Shown: one piece after another, positions 8,230 through 17,135 of the stretch
Layout of the letters: each line of letters begins with the position of its first letter
How positions within the stretch are numbered: the first letter of the stretch is position 1
Assembly (NCBI GenBank): GCA_963579925.1
Contig: CAUZJA010000003.1
Location: 1-36,582, forward strand
From: UBA1151 sp963579925
Lineage (GTDB): Bacteria > Chloroflexota > Dehalococcoidia > Lucifugimonadales > Lucifugimonadaceae
Reading direction: 5' to 3'
Length of the DNA: 36,582 nt
Notes under the pieces: generated by a model
Told to the model about the DNA's origin: nothing
Database searches by the model: none
The model's input: the letters and a program-made list of their open reading frames with translations, nothing else
Made by a program: the position numbers and the translations under genes

Positions 8230-8240
8230 GCTTAATTAGG
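8221..8240. repeat. 10-bp tandem duplication CTTAATTAGG
   Basis: CTTAATTAGG is repeated head to tail at 8221-8230 and 8231-8240. The first copy contains the DUF1501 stop codon, so the duplication falls just outside the protein-coding part. It looks like a slippage duplication with no coding cost. Confidence 0.8.
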
Positions 8241-8254
8241 CGGACAGACGACCA

Positions 8255-9262
8255 ATGGCACCAGCGCTAACAACATCGGCAGCAGGCCGGGCATACGACT
8301 TCACACACGTCGTCGGTGGTCGACAGACCACGGGCATGATGAATATCGCCTTTGGTGAGGGTGATGACGTCTACCTCACGAAGAAAGAACGTACGCACGG
8401 CGACGTGATGCGGATTACGATTGGCTCGGAGCCGGGTGATGAGGAGATCGTCACCTACTTTGGTGAGGCGAATCCCGGTATCTTCGATGACGGATGGGTT
8501 GCTTGTGTGGCCGTAGGGCCGAATCAGAACGTGTTCGTGACGGATGAACTCCGCAATCTCATCTATGAGTTCGATAGCGAAGGCAAGTTCATCAGACACA
8601 TTGGCCAGTCAGGATGCGGACCCGGACAGTTTGATCGTCCGTCCGGAATAATCTTCGGCAATGACGGCAGAATGTACGTCTCCGACACCATGAACCATCG
8701 CATTCAGCAGCTCACCACTGATGGAGTGTTCATTGCCGAGTGGGGCAGCTACGGCACTGAAGATGGTCAGTTCAACGCACCGTGGGGCATTAATGTCGAT
8801 GCCAGCGGGAACGTGTACGTTGCCGATACGAAGAACAATCGAATGCAGAAGTTCGATGCCGCTGGAAATTTCATCAGCACACTTGGAACGCTAGGTAGCG
8901 ATTCTGACCATTTTGACCACCCATCAGATGTTGCAATTGATCCCGACGGTGATATCTACGTATGCGACTGGGCCAACGATCGCGTTCAGGTGTTCAATGA
9001 AGCTGGCGAGTACGTTCTGGAGATCGGTGGAGCTGCCATTGAGATGTCGAAATGGCAGAAACGCTACGTCCAGGGCAATCCGGATGTAGCCAAGGCTCGC
9101 AGACGAGTCGACACGCTGGAACCCGAAATTAAGTTCACTTTGCCTACCGGAGTGAAGTTTGATACGCAGCGCAACCGACTGATGGTTGTGGACTCTCAGC
9201 GCTGGCGAATCCAGATATTCGAGAAGCTGGCCAACTACGCAGAACCTCAGTTCAACATCTAG
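8255..9262 (+). CDS. NHL-repeat six-bladed beta-propeller protein
   Basis: A 335-aa protein made largely of NHL repeats that fold as a beta-propeller and usually bind a protein or ligand. Clear repeats include GQFDRPSGIIFGNDGRMYVSD, NHRIQQLTTDGVFIAEWG, GQFNAPWGINVDASGNVYVAD, NNRMQKFDAAGNFISTLG, and DHFDHPSDVAIDPDGDIYVCD. The C-terminal part (KFTLPTGVKFDTQRNRLMVVDSQRWRIQIFEK) closes the propeller. No signal peptide is visible. It follows DUF1501 by 25 nt on the same strand, so the three genes 5633-9262 form an operon. Its partner could be the DUF1501/DUF1800 pair; that is inferred from position only. Confidence 0.88.
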   Translation: MAPALTTSAAGRAYDFTHVVGGRQTTGMMNIAFGEGDDVYLTKKERTHGDVMRITIGSEPGDEEIVTYFGEANPGIFDDGWVACVAVGPNQNVFVTDELRNLIYEFDSEGKFIRHIGQSGCGPGQFDRPSGIIFGNDGRMYVSDTMNHRIQQLTTDGVFIAEWGSYGTEDGQFNAPWGINVDASGNVYVADTKNNRMQKFDAAGNFISTLGTLGSDSDHFDHPSDVAIDPDGDIYVCDWANDRVQVFNEAGEYVLEIGGAAIEMSKWQKRYVQGNPDVAKARRRVDTLEPEIKFTLPTGVKFDTQRNRLMVVDSQRWRIQIFEKLANYAEPQFNI

Positions 9263-9385
9263 GCCGCACTCTCCAATACCTGGGTCCAATACGCGCTTGC
9301 GAAAGCAACGTGTGAGATTCACTGCGCAAACCTGCTCCCGCGCTAGATAGAATTGACGCTCGCATAACAATTAAGGGCGATTCCA

Positions 9386-10918
9386 ATTCCAGAGACACCA
9401 GACCAAACGAACACCGAAAGCGGTGGCGTTGCCGAAGAGCGCCTGCTTGAAACCCGCGTCCAGAAGGCCAACAACCTGAGGGAGCGCGGAGTTGATCCCT
9501 ACCCCGCGAGATTCAAGCCATCTGTGACCTCAACCAAAGCCGTCGCACGCCTTGAAGCGCGTGAGTCTAAGCAAGGCGAAGGTGCCAAGACCTCCAGCGT
9601 GACCATCGCCGGACGGGTCATGGCGCGCCGAGGCATGGGCAAGGCAGCGTTCCTGGATATCAAAGATGTGGATGGCAAGATCCAGGTTCACGCTCGGCGA
9701 GATGTGCTTGGTGACGATTTCGCAATCCTGGACGATCTTGATATTGGCGACATCGTCGGCATCAAAGGCCCCGTGTTCCGCACGAGGCGCGGCGAGCCAA
9801 GCATCGAGGCGCGCTCACTCACGATGCTGACAAAGGCAATCCGCGGGCTGCCCGACAAGTGGGCAGGTCTCCAGGACATGGAGAAGCGCTTCCGACAACG
9901 CGAGCTAGACCTGATCACCAATGACCGGTCAATGGAGCTGGTCCGAACTCGCTCAGCCATCGTGTCCACGATCAGGCGCTTCATGGAGAAGCGAGACTTC
10001 ATTGAGGTTGAGACTCCGGTGATGGTCAACGTGGCCGCCGGCGCTTCTGCCCAGCCATTTCAGACGCATCACAACGCCCTCGACCGTGACCTCTTCCTGC
10101 GTATCGCGACGGAACTCCATCTCAAGCGGCTCGTAGTCGGCGGCATCGACCGCGTCTTCGAGATTGGTCGCATCTTCCGCAACGAAGGCATCGACGCGGA
10201 GCATAATCCTGAGTTCACCACTATTGAGAGCTATCAGGCGTACGCCGATTACAACGATGTGATGCATATGGTCGAAGATCTCGTCTCATCGGTCGCACAG
10301 ACCGTAACTGGCTCGATGATCATTCCTGCGCAAAATGAAAACGAGCAGGAAATTGATCTGACGCCTCCGTGGCCACGCATTGATCTCCGCAGCGAAATCA
10401 AAAAGCGCACCGGCATCGACTTCCTGGAAACGGACGATGTCGAGTCTCTCTCCGGTGCGATGCGAAAACGCGGCATTCACGTTGAGCCCGGCCTTCCGTG
10501 GGCAAGACTTCTGGACAAAGTGATCTCAGCCGAAGTCGAACCACACCTGATCCAACCAGCGTTCCTTGTCGACTACCCAACTGAGATGTCGCCACTTGCC
10601 AAGCACAAGCCCGGTGACGACCGCGTCGTCGAACGGTTTGAAGCGTTCGCCATCGGCACCGAGTTCGCCAATGCATTCACGGAACTCAACGACCCTGTGG
10701 AACAACGCAAACGCTTCGAAGAGCAGGAGAGACTGCACCAGTCATTTGGCGATGACGAGATGGACCGCCTTGATGAAGACTTCCTGGTCGCGATGGAGCA
10801 CGGCATGCCGCCGACAGGCGGACTGGGGCTTGGTATCGACCGGCTGTCACTGCTGATCACGGGCGAACGAAGCATCAGAGAAGTGATCGCGTTTCCGCAA
10901 CTCAGAAGCCTGGATTAG
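9386..10918 (+). CDS. lysS: lysyl-tRNA synthetase, class II, with probable ATT start
   Basis: A class IIb lysyl-tRNA synthetase of 510 aa. The N-terminal OB fold binds the anticodon (VTIAGRVMARRGMGKAAFLD). Motif 2 is FEIGRIFRNEGIDAEHNPEF and motif 3 is GLGLGIDRLSLLITGERSIR. There is no in-frame ATG, GTG or TTG before the GTG at 9524, yet the conserved N-terminal helix and LRERGVDPYPARF are encoded upstream of it. The frame is open back to a TAA at 9365-9367. ATT codons at 9380 and 9386 are the only credible starts; 9386 has TAAGG (9372-9376) nine bases before it. A TAGAAT box at 9348-9353 could be its -10. Starting at 9524 would give 464 aa and remove conserved sequence. It is followed closely by serS. 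Confidence 0.92.
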   Translation: MPETPDQTNTESGGVAEERLLETRVQKANNLRERGVDPYPARFKPSVTSTKAVARLEARESKQGEGAKTSSVTIAGRVMARRGMGKAAFLDIKDVDGKIQVHARRDVLGDDFAILDDLDIGDIVGIKGPVFRTRRGEPSIEARSLTMLTKAIRGLPDKWAGLQDMEKRFRQRELDLITNDRSMELVRTRSAIVSTIRRFMEKRDFIEVETPVMVNVAAGASAQPFQTHHNALDRDLFLRIATELHLKRLVVGGIDRVFEIGRIFRNEGIDAEHNPEFTTIESYQAYADYNDVMHMVEDLVSSVAQTVTGSMIIPAQNENEQEIDLTPPWPRIDLRSEIKKRTGIDFLETDDVESLSGAMRKRGIHVEPGLPWARLLDKVISAEVEPHLIQPAFLVDYPTEMSPLAKHKPGDDRVVERFEAFAIGTEFANAFTELNDPVEQRKRFEEQERLHQSFGDDEMDRLDEDFLVAMEHGMPPTGGLGLGIDRLSLLITGERSIREVIAFPQLRSLD

Positions 10919-10936
10919 GGTCGAGAATAGGCACAA

Positions 10937-12211
10937 ATGCTCAACATTCAAAAGATTATTGAAGATACAGACCACGTCAAAGAACGACTGGCAGCGCGCG
11001 GAGAGGACGCTCCTATCGACAAGATTGTGGAACTGGACGTCAAGCGCCGCAGCCTGATCGTTGACGTTGACGAGCTTCGAGGCCGTCGCAACGAGACCAG
11101 CAAGGCCATCGGTGCTGCAAAGCAGAAGCCATCACCTGAGCAGATCGCAGAAATGCGTGAAGTTGGCGATCGGATCAAAGAGATAGAGACGGAGCTTCGT
11201 GAGGCCGAAGAGGCACTGCGTGAACTGCTGATCGTCCTGCCAAACCTGCCGCTGAGCGATGTTCCAATCGGTCTGGACGAGTCGTCCAACATCATCGTTG
11301 AAACTGTCGGTGAAGCCGATGAATCTGCCCCGGGCGTAGAGCCACACTGGGACTCTGGAACACGGCTCGATATCATCGATCTTGAGGCCGGTGCCCGTAT
11401 GTCCGGCGCCCGCTTCTTCGTCCTGAAAGGTCCAGGCGCTCAGCTCCAGCGGGCGCTCACATCATGGATGCTGGATGTTCACGTTCGGGAGAACGGCTAT
11501 ACGGAGATCGCCCCGCCGTACCTGGTCCGCGAGGAAACAATGCGTGGCTCCGGCAACCTGCCGAAGTTCGCCGACAACCTCTACCGGGACGATGAATCTG
11601 ACCTCTGGCTCATTCCAACGGCTGAAGTGTCGCTAAACGCCCTGCACGCTGGCGAGATCATTGAAGCCGGGGTGCTGCCGCTGAAGTATGTGGCACACAC
11701 ACCATCATTCCGCAAAGAAGACACGGCCGCGGGGCGAGACACCCGCGGAATAAAGCGGGTCCACCAGTTCGAAAAAGTGGAAATGTTCCGATACACGGAG
11801 CCAGATGATAGCCCGGCGGCGCTCAACGATATGGTGTCGCAGGCAACTGACCTTTGCGCGCGATTGGGATTCACCTACCGCACGCTTGCGTTGTGCACTG
11901 GGGACATCGGATTCCAGTCGGCAAAGACGTTCGACATTGAGGTCTGGTCCCCCGGTGTTCAGGAGTGGCTAGAAGTCAGCTCAATCTCCACCTGTGGCGA
12001 CTTCCAGGCTCGCCGCAACGGCACGCGCTATCGCCCTACACCCGGAGCATCAACCAAGTATCCGACGACGCTGAACGGATCTGGTCTTGCGGTGCCGAGA
12101 ATCTTTATCGCGATCATGGAGAACGGCCTGAATTCTGACGGCTCGATCACAGTGCCAGACGTGCTTGTGCCTTACACGGGCTTCGACCGAATCGAAGCGC
12201 CCTCGAGCTAG
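10937..12211 (+). CDS. serS: seryl-tRNA synthetase
   Basis: A 424-aa seryl-tRNA synthetase of class II. The N-terminal 100 residues form the long helical hairpin that contacts the tRNA variable arm (ELRGRRNETSKAIGAAKQK and a Glu/Arg-rich return helix). Class II motif 2 is visible as FRKEDTAAGRDTRGIKRVHQF and motif 3 as LNGSGLAVPRIFIAIMEN. The segment TRYRPTPGASTKYPTTLNGS is the typical serine/ATP region. The ATG at 10937 is 18 nt after the lysS stop, so the two are one transcript. No T-box-like leader is seen in front of lysS or serS. An AGCTAG/CTAGCT inverted repeat (12206-12228) spans its stop and the stop of the convergent lipoprotein gene. Confidence 0.95.
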   Translation: MLNIQKIIEDTDHVKERLAARGEDAPIDKIVELDVKRRSLIVDVDELRGRRNETSKAIGAAKQKPSPEQIAEMREVGDRIKEIETELREAEEALRELLIVLPNLPLSDVPIGLDESSNIIVETVGEADESAPGVEPHWDSGTRLDIIDLEAGARMSGARFFVLKGPGAQLQRALTSWMLDVHVRENGYTEIAPPYLVREETMRGSGNLPKFADNLYRDDESDLWLIPTAEVSLNALHAGEIIEAGVLPLKYVAHTPSFRKEDTAAGRDTRGIKRVHQFEKVEMFRYTEPDDSPAALNDMVSQATDLCARLGFTYRTLALCTGDIGFQSAKTFDIEVWSPGVQEWLEVSSISTCGDFQARRNGTRYRPTPGASTKYPTTLNGSGLAVPRIFIAIMENGLNSDGSITVPDVLVPYTGFDRIEAPSS

Positions 12212-12222
12212 TTGCTTGTGGG

Positions 12223-14280
12223 CTAGCTAACGATCTCAAAGTTGAGCGTGTACTCGGCCGGGAGAATCGATACACGAGTCGCGGCGCTGATCAGCAGATA
12301 GACCTCTTCATCGCCTTCAGGGGGCCACACGATGAAGTCGGCCGCGCCCAACTCCACCTCGACGCGCTCGACCACCACTGCGCCGTCTGACGGCTCCCGC
12401 ACGATGCTAATCAGCCACTCCTGCCTGATCGTTGGGTCAATCTGAGCGAACCCGTCGAACTCCCAATCGCTGATGCCCTCGGCATCATCAAAGTAGTCGA
12501 TCTCCGAGATGGCGATGTCATCTACGCATATGCCGTGGACATTGACTGCATCGTCCGTCACGTGCTCGAACCGCACCAGAATCTCGCCGCCAGCGTACGG
12601 GGACAGGTCAAAGCTCTGATCCTTCCAGCCGCCGCTGCTTCCGGTGAATCCGTGGCCCAGTCCTGTGCCGTTTGGGTTCCTATCGGTGGTGTTTGGCCCT
12701 TCGAGTAGCGTCCACGTCGCTCCGTCGTCACTCGAAACCAGCGCGTATGCAAAGTCCCAGAGCTCTTCCGTCTCGTACCAGGCTGCGAATTCGAGCGTTG
12801 CTGATTCGACGTCTGTTAGATCGAATGCCCGCGTGAGCTTCGCATCTATCGAATCCCCAGCATTGCCCCAGTAGCAGGCATCACCACTATGGGCGCTGGT
12901 CGGAATTATCCGCGTGGTTTCGTCACCAGTGAACGTAATGCGGGTTGGTAGCTCATCGGAGACAAGCAAGGTCCAGTAGTCAGCAGCGAACTGATTGACA
13001 GTGTCTGAGCGCGAAGTTGTGTCGATAGCAATCTTTCGCTGGACGCGCGCCAATTCACGACTGGGGTAGGCGTACTTACCAGACTCTTCGTCGACCAGGT
13101 TCGCGACCGTCCAATCTCTGAACAGATCGACTACCTCGATATCTGCATCCATCAACTCCAGATACTCTTCAATGGAGTTCAGTCCATCAGAACCGGCCTG
13201 AACCAGTCCCAGAATCGCGTCATCGCCCCCAAAGCGGTCGACCACGTACTCGGTGAACAACTGACCGGCTCCGTACGAGCTGCCCGTATTGTTGCTGTTT
13301 GGCCAGGAATTCAACTGCGTATCGGGTTCGCGCAGAAAATCGAATTGCGTGGGAGCGTTGTACCCGGTGCGAACCACGGCAAGCTCAGACAGGCCCTCGT
13401 TCAGCCACGCCTCATCGCCCCTGTCCTGCCCAAAGTTGGCGGCGTGCTGAAGCTCATGGGCCAGCACCCCGGCATACTGATTGCTCCCGGGACGGAGAAC
13501 TGAGGCAATGTAGATGATCTCTCGCTCGTTGGAGAGTTCCATCACTTCTGCGGGGAACGCATCGGCGGCAGAGAAGTATCCGCCAAAACCGGGGTCAAGC
13601 TGCGTATGTAGAATCACCAGACGCGGATCACCATCAACCCCAGGCGTTTCGATGGATCCAAACAGTCCGGTTACCGATGGCCAGATGCGCTCTTCGAACG
13701 CTTGAACCGCCTCATCTATTTCTGTGTCAAGCGGGACAAGTTGCGTGTCAAAGAACCAGTAGGCATGCTCAGAGACCCGCTCGGCGACGGCTGAGACGGT
13801 TACGGCACCGGTGTCCAGAAGCACACTGAAGTCGTGAATCTCCCCTTCAATGACAGGTGGTTTGGGATCGCCACTACGCTGCAGATAGGCATCATACCGA
13901 TCAGGGTGTAGCCGGCGAGTGAGGTCGATAGGGTCTCGTCTGGGTGGCTCGGGAATGTCGTCAACGCTGCTGATCAATGTTGGTGGTAGTGGAATGGGAG
14001 TGGGCGTCGAAGTTGGCGCGACGGTTGGTGTCACGGTCGGAGCGGGACGCGCTGTAGCGGTGGTCACTGGGTCTACTGGCTCGGCCGGCCTCGACATCGT
14101 TGGTGTTGGTTGAACTGGCGTGGCACTTGGAACCATCGTGATTTCAACGGTGGGAACGGCGATGCTCGGTGTCGCGACGCCCGCGTCTGGAGTCGCTTCG
14201 GCCACCGATGAACTGCACGCGGCGACCATTGTCACCAACGCAAATATTGCGGCCATCAGTGGCCGTCTGCCAAGACTCAA
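12223..14280 (-). CDS. HExxH metallopeptidase-like lipoprotein
   Basis: A 685-aa predicted lipoprotein. The signal is RRPLMAAIFALVTMVAAC with lipobox Cys22, followed by a Pro/Thr-rich linker to about residue 105. The catalytic motif HELQH is at 275-279, with Glu295 (AWLNEGLSELA) as the third zinc ligand, as in M30 (hyicolysin)/M6-type gluzincin-like peptidases. The C-terminal half (about 470-610) resembles the jelly-roll domain of immune inhibitor A-type proteases (LEFAAWYETEELWDFAYALV, then GICVDDIAI). It is probably exported and membrane-anchored, acting on extracellular protein. The TTG start at 14280 overlaps the TGA of pth (bases TTGA), implying coupled translation. Substrate unknown; peptidase activity is inferred from motif only. 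Confidence 0.8.
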   Translation of the reverse strand: MSLGRRPLMAAIFALVTMVAACSSSVAEATPDAGVATPSIAVPTVEITMVPSATPVQPTPTMSRPAEPVDPVTTATARPAPTVTPTVAPTSTPTPIPLPPTLISSVDDIPEPPRRDPIDLTRRLHPDRYDAYLQRSGDPKPPVIEGEIHDFSVLLDTGAVTVSAVAERVSEHAYWFFDTQLVPLDTEIDEAVQAFEERIWPSVTGLFGSIETPGVDGDPRLVILHTQLDPGFGGYFSAADAFPAEVMELSNEREIIYIASVLRPGSNQYAGVLAHELQHAANFGQDRGDEAWLNEGLSELAVVRTGYNAPTQFDFLREPDTQLNSWPNSNNTGSSYGAGQLFTEYVVDRFGGDDAILGLVQAGSDGLNSIEEYLELMDADIEVVDLFRDWTVANLVDEESGKYAYPSRELARVQRKIAIDTTSRSDTVNQFAADYWTLLVSDELPTRITFTGDETTRIIPTSAHSGDACYWGNAGDSIDAKLTRAFDLTDVESATLEFAAWYETEELWDFAYALVSSDDGATWTLLEGPNTTDRNPNGTGLGHGFTGSSGGWKDQSFDLSPYAGGEILVRFEHVTDDAVNVHGICVDDIAISEIDYFDDAEGISDWEFDGFAQIDPTIRQEWLISIVREPSDGAVVVERVEVELGAADFIVWPPEGDEEVYLLISAATRVSILPAEYTLNFEIVS

Positions 14281-14903
14281 TTGAACTTGTTCATTGCGCG
14301 GTCCAACCCGTCAATGAGGATGCTCTCCACTGCATCAGCCGCTCTGACGATCGCCTCATTCACAAGCTGCAGATCATCTGGAGGGAACGACTTCAGCACC
14401 CACTCCAACTCATCGGCGCGGTCGAACGGCCGCCCAACGCCAATGCGAATGCGAGTGAACTCCGGCGTGCCCAATCGCTGATTGATGGACTTGAGGCCAT
14501 TGTGCCCGCCATTGCCACCCTGGGCACGAATGCGGATTTTTCCGGGTGCGATTGCCATGTCATCGGTTATTACGACGAGCTTGGACGGATCGGTGTTATA
14601 TCGGTCAGCCACATACACGGCAGATTCGCCGCTTTTGTTCATGAACGTTTGAGGCTTGGCCAGAGTGATTGGAATGCCGGACAGGTACCCCTCGCCAAGG
14701 TTAGTGTGCCTGTGACCACGTCCAATCTTGATGTTGGAACGCGATTCGAGCTCTTCCAGACACCACCAGCCAACGTTGTGGCGCGTGTTCTTGTACTTTG
14801 GGCCGGGATTGCCGAGACCAAGCACGATCAAATCTGGCTTCATCCAACCGTCAGGCCGGGTGCCGCCTTTGTCCTTACGCTTGAAGATCCGTTTGAAGCT
14901 CAA
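14277..14903 (-). CDS. pth: peptidyl-tRNA hydrolase
   Basis: A peptidyl-tRNA hydrolase that frees tRNA from stalled peptidyl-tRNA. Motifs are VLGLGNPGPKY, NTRHNVGWW with catalytic His42, KPQTFMNKSG (Asn), ITDDMAIAPGKIRIR (Asp), and GGNGGHNGLKSI, all as in the bacterial family. The open frame begins with TTG at 14903, one base after the stop of the upstream 712-aa gene, giving a basic 20-residue extension (FKRIFKRKDKGG). Family members usually begin at the residue equivalent to Met21 (ATG at 14843), so the shorter 188-aa form is possible. The stop overlaps the start of the lipoprotein gene. Confidence 0.92.
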   Translation of the reverse strand: MSFKRIFKRKDKGGTRPDGWMKPDLIVLGLGNPGPKYKNTRHNVGWWCLEELESRSNIKIGRGHRHTNLGEGYLSGIPITLAKPQTFMNKSGESAVYVADRYNTDPSKLVVITDDMAIAPGKIRIRAQGGNGGHNGLKSINQRLGTPEFTRIRIGVGRPFDRADELEWVLKSFPPDDLQLVNEAIVRAADAVESILIDGLDRAMNKFN

Positions 14904-14904
14904 A

Positions 14905-17043
14905 TCAACGCGCCAAATCGCTCCGATAAATCGAATGTTCCGAAAAAATGAGAGCCCACAGATTACCGGAGATTTCCGCCGCCGCGGGCGTAACGAACAG
15001 TCGTCGGACCTCTAGTCGATCAGGTGTCCTTGCGCTGAGCCAGATACTGCGCCACAAATTCGGCGGTTCTGGACTCGATGGCAGCCCCATCAATGTTGAT
15101 GTTTGAAGCTTCAACATCTCAGGCGATTCCTCATCATCAAGAATCTCGTTCACCGCGGCGGCGGAAATGTGTGCATTGATCCGATTCAGAACTATCTCCA
15201 GCGCCCTGATCGATGCATCTACTTGCTGTGCACCGTTGGGCTCAGAGAAGTCAGCGTTGCACTCCACGCAGTACGGAAGTGAATCCAGATCAACCTCGTT
15301 CATGCCAAGTGAGCATGCCTGCGCAGCTTCAGACACAACTTCCCAGGAATCGAGCGCCTCTACGGCCCCCTGAGACGGGAGGTCCTTCAACGTCCTGAGC
15401 CGGTTGGTTGCCTCGGCAAGGACCATGCCTCGCTCGATCAGTTGAGTAACGCGGACTGTATCTGAGCGCGTCTCTTCATGTGCCTGCCTGTACTCCTCGG
15501 TGCGACCAGACTTCCAACGAGTAAATTCGCCAAGGAGCACTGGCCACATATCGGGACTGGCGATCAGATCATGGAGATCAAACCTGGTCATCAATGTCCG
15601 AATTGAAAGCTGTCGAAATCCTGACTCTTCTGCATCATCTACAAGGCTCAGGTAACGCCAGGCCTGCTCAATCTCAGAAGTGTTAATCGAGAGTGAACGG
15701 AACCTGCCGTAGGTCTCTACTAGATTTCGCAAATCAGATGCAGTACCGAATTTACCGGAGGCCAACTCTAGAAATTGTCTCCAATCGCTGGCACTCAACA
15801 CGTCCAACAGCCCTAACCGCTCCAGCCCAACTACCGGCGACGGAACTTCCAGCGATTGCGCTAGCCGCGTCACTAACGCGTCTGCCATCATTGCCCGCGT
15901 TGATAACCGCTGGAGCTCGGTATCAAACTCCGCAGCTTGAACCGCCTCAGGCGTGTGGCGTTCCGGCATTGCGTCTGGCATCACAGTGCGGATGAAGGGG
16001 AGAGCCGAGTCCCAATTAGATCCTGACTGCGCAACGACCTCTTTGATGTTTCCAAACTCCAGCAGCGCGATGTTGAACTCATCAACGTTGAACCGGTTGA
16101 GTGGCGGCTGCAGGAAAGTCACTTCTGACGCGAACTCATCGGCGGAATCTGGCGACGCGTCTTGCCAGACGATTTCTGCTCCGGAATTGGCCACCGCAGC
16201 AAGCAGGTGCGCAGCCGCAATGTAATTGGGATAGCCGAGTTCATGCACTAGGAATTTGTGGGCCTCATCGCCTGATAGCGAATCTCCCTCATAGATCCTG
16301 AAGATAAGATCCTCAACTGGCTGACCGTCAGGCCTCAATCCGATCGCAACTGCTTCGGGAGACATTACCGACGATTCAGATGGGGCAGTAATCCATGGCG
16401 CTACTTTCTCGCGCACATCTTCTTCTGTGATCCGATCAAATACTGCCGTTGTTAAACTTGCGTAGTTCGCGTTCAGAAGCGCCGCACCCGTAGCGGTAAT
16501 CCAATCCAGAGGAACGTCAGACTCGAACACTGCGGAACTGTCCAACTCAACCGATACTCCAGAGGTCACCACCTGCGCGTCTGCGAGTGCGAATCTCAGG
16601 TTTGCAGCGAATCGCTCATCGTCCGTAGCAGAACGTCGATCAAGCGCACTGGTCAGATCATCCATCTGGCTGCTTCGGGCGGTGCGATAGGTAGCGCTCT
16701 GCTCGCGGATACCCTGTGCGGCAGCGGCGCGGTTTACGTCTGGATGTTCAACGCGCTCGGAAGGAATCCACACACCGATTCGTCGATCTTGGAGGCTGGC
16801 AGCGTCAATGGCGTCGGCGCTGGTCAATATCACGACCTGAAAAGAGGATGAACCGGTCAGGGGCGCTGAGAATTCTGTGGACCAGCGATCAGATATGACC
16901 GCCTCACCCTGATACAGCCAGCCGGAGCGCCATGCACAAACGCTTTGGACATGCCCAAAATCACCCGATGCAACGGAAACCTTGCTATCCATACTGGCAA
17001 TCCAATCCAACAAATCCGACAAAACGGGATTATACCCCGGCAC
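14905..17043 (-). CDS. large hypothetical protein between ligA and pth
   Basis: A 712-aa soluble protein I do not recognise. It is mostly helical by composition, rich in Asp, Glu, Ser and Ala. No signal peptide, membrane segment or P-loop is seen. The only conspicuous feature is a CVEC pair (LPYCVECNADFSEPNG) in the C-terminal quarter, which alone is too few cysteines for a full zinc finger. The longest frame starts with GTG at 17043 without a good Shine-Dalgarno. A minus-strand TATAAT (17034-17029) sits inside that start region, so translation may really begin at the TTG at 17022 or the ATG at 16992. It is preceded by ligA and followed by pth one base later, so it is likely cotranscribed with pth. 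Confidence 0.75.
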   Translation of the reverse strand: MPGYNPVLSDLLDWIASMDSKVSVASGDFGHVQSVCAWRSGWLYQGEAVISDRWSTEFSAPLTGSSSFQVVILTSADAIDAASLQDRRIGVWIPSERVEHPDVNRAAAAQGIREQSATYRTARSSQMDDLTSALDRRSATDDERFAANLRFALADAQVVTSGVSVELDSSAVFESDVPLDWITATGAALLNANYASLTTAVFDRITEEDVREKVAPWITAPSESSVMSPEAVAIGLRPDGQPVEDLIFRIYEGDSLSGDEAHKFLVHELGYPNYIAAAHLLAAVANSGAEIVWQDASPDSADEFASEVTFLQPPLNRFNVDEFNIALLEFGNIKEVVAQSGSNWDSALPFIRTVMPDAMPERHTPEAVQAAEFDTELQRLSTRAMMADALVTRLAQSLEVPSPVVGLERLGLLDVLSASDWRQFLELASGKFGTASDLRNLVETYGRFRSLSINTSEIEQAWRYLSLVDDAEESGFRQLSIRTLMTRFDLHDLIASPDMWPVLLGEFTRWKSGRTEEYRQAHEETRSDTVRVTQLIERGMVLAEATNRLRTLKDLPSQGAVEALDSWEVVSEAAQACSLGMNEVDLDSLPYCVECNADFSEPNGAQQVDASIRALEIVLNRINAHISAAAVNEILDDEESPEMLKLQTSTLMGLPSSPEPPNLWRSIWLSARTPDRLEVRRLFVTPAAAEISGNLWALIFSEHSIYRSDLAR

Positions 17044-17053
17044 ACCCGCCGGG
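17029..17053 (-). promoter_or_regulatory. TATAAT box and GC hairpin upstream of the 712-aa gene
   Basis: On the minus strand a perfect TATAAT lies at 17034-17029, with a TTG codon of the downstream frame 7 nt beyond it. On the plus strand CCCGGC (17036-17041) and GCCGGG (17048-17053) form a 6-bp GC-only stem immediately upstream. No good -35 is seen. It may be an internal promoter that makes a leaderless transcript, with the hairpin ending ligA transcription. This is inferred. Confidence 0.35.
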
Positions 17054-17135
17054 ACGTGGGCATTGTCTGCCCGCGTCGTGCCATCTCAAAGATGCCTATG
17101 TCACGGACGCAGCTCGTCGAACATTGGAGGGCGAG

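Noticed and set aside
14169..14951. 260-aa plus-strand open frame
   Set aside because: It lies opposite the pth gene and the start of the lipoprotein gene, has no family motif, and mirrors their codon pattern.
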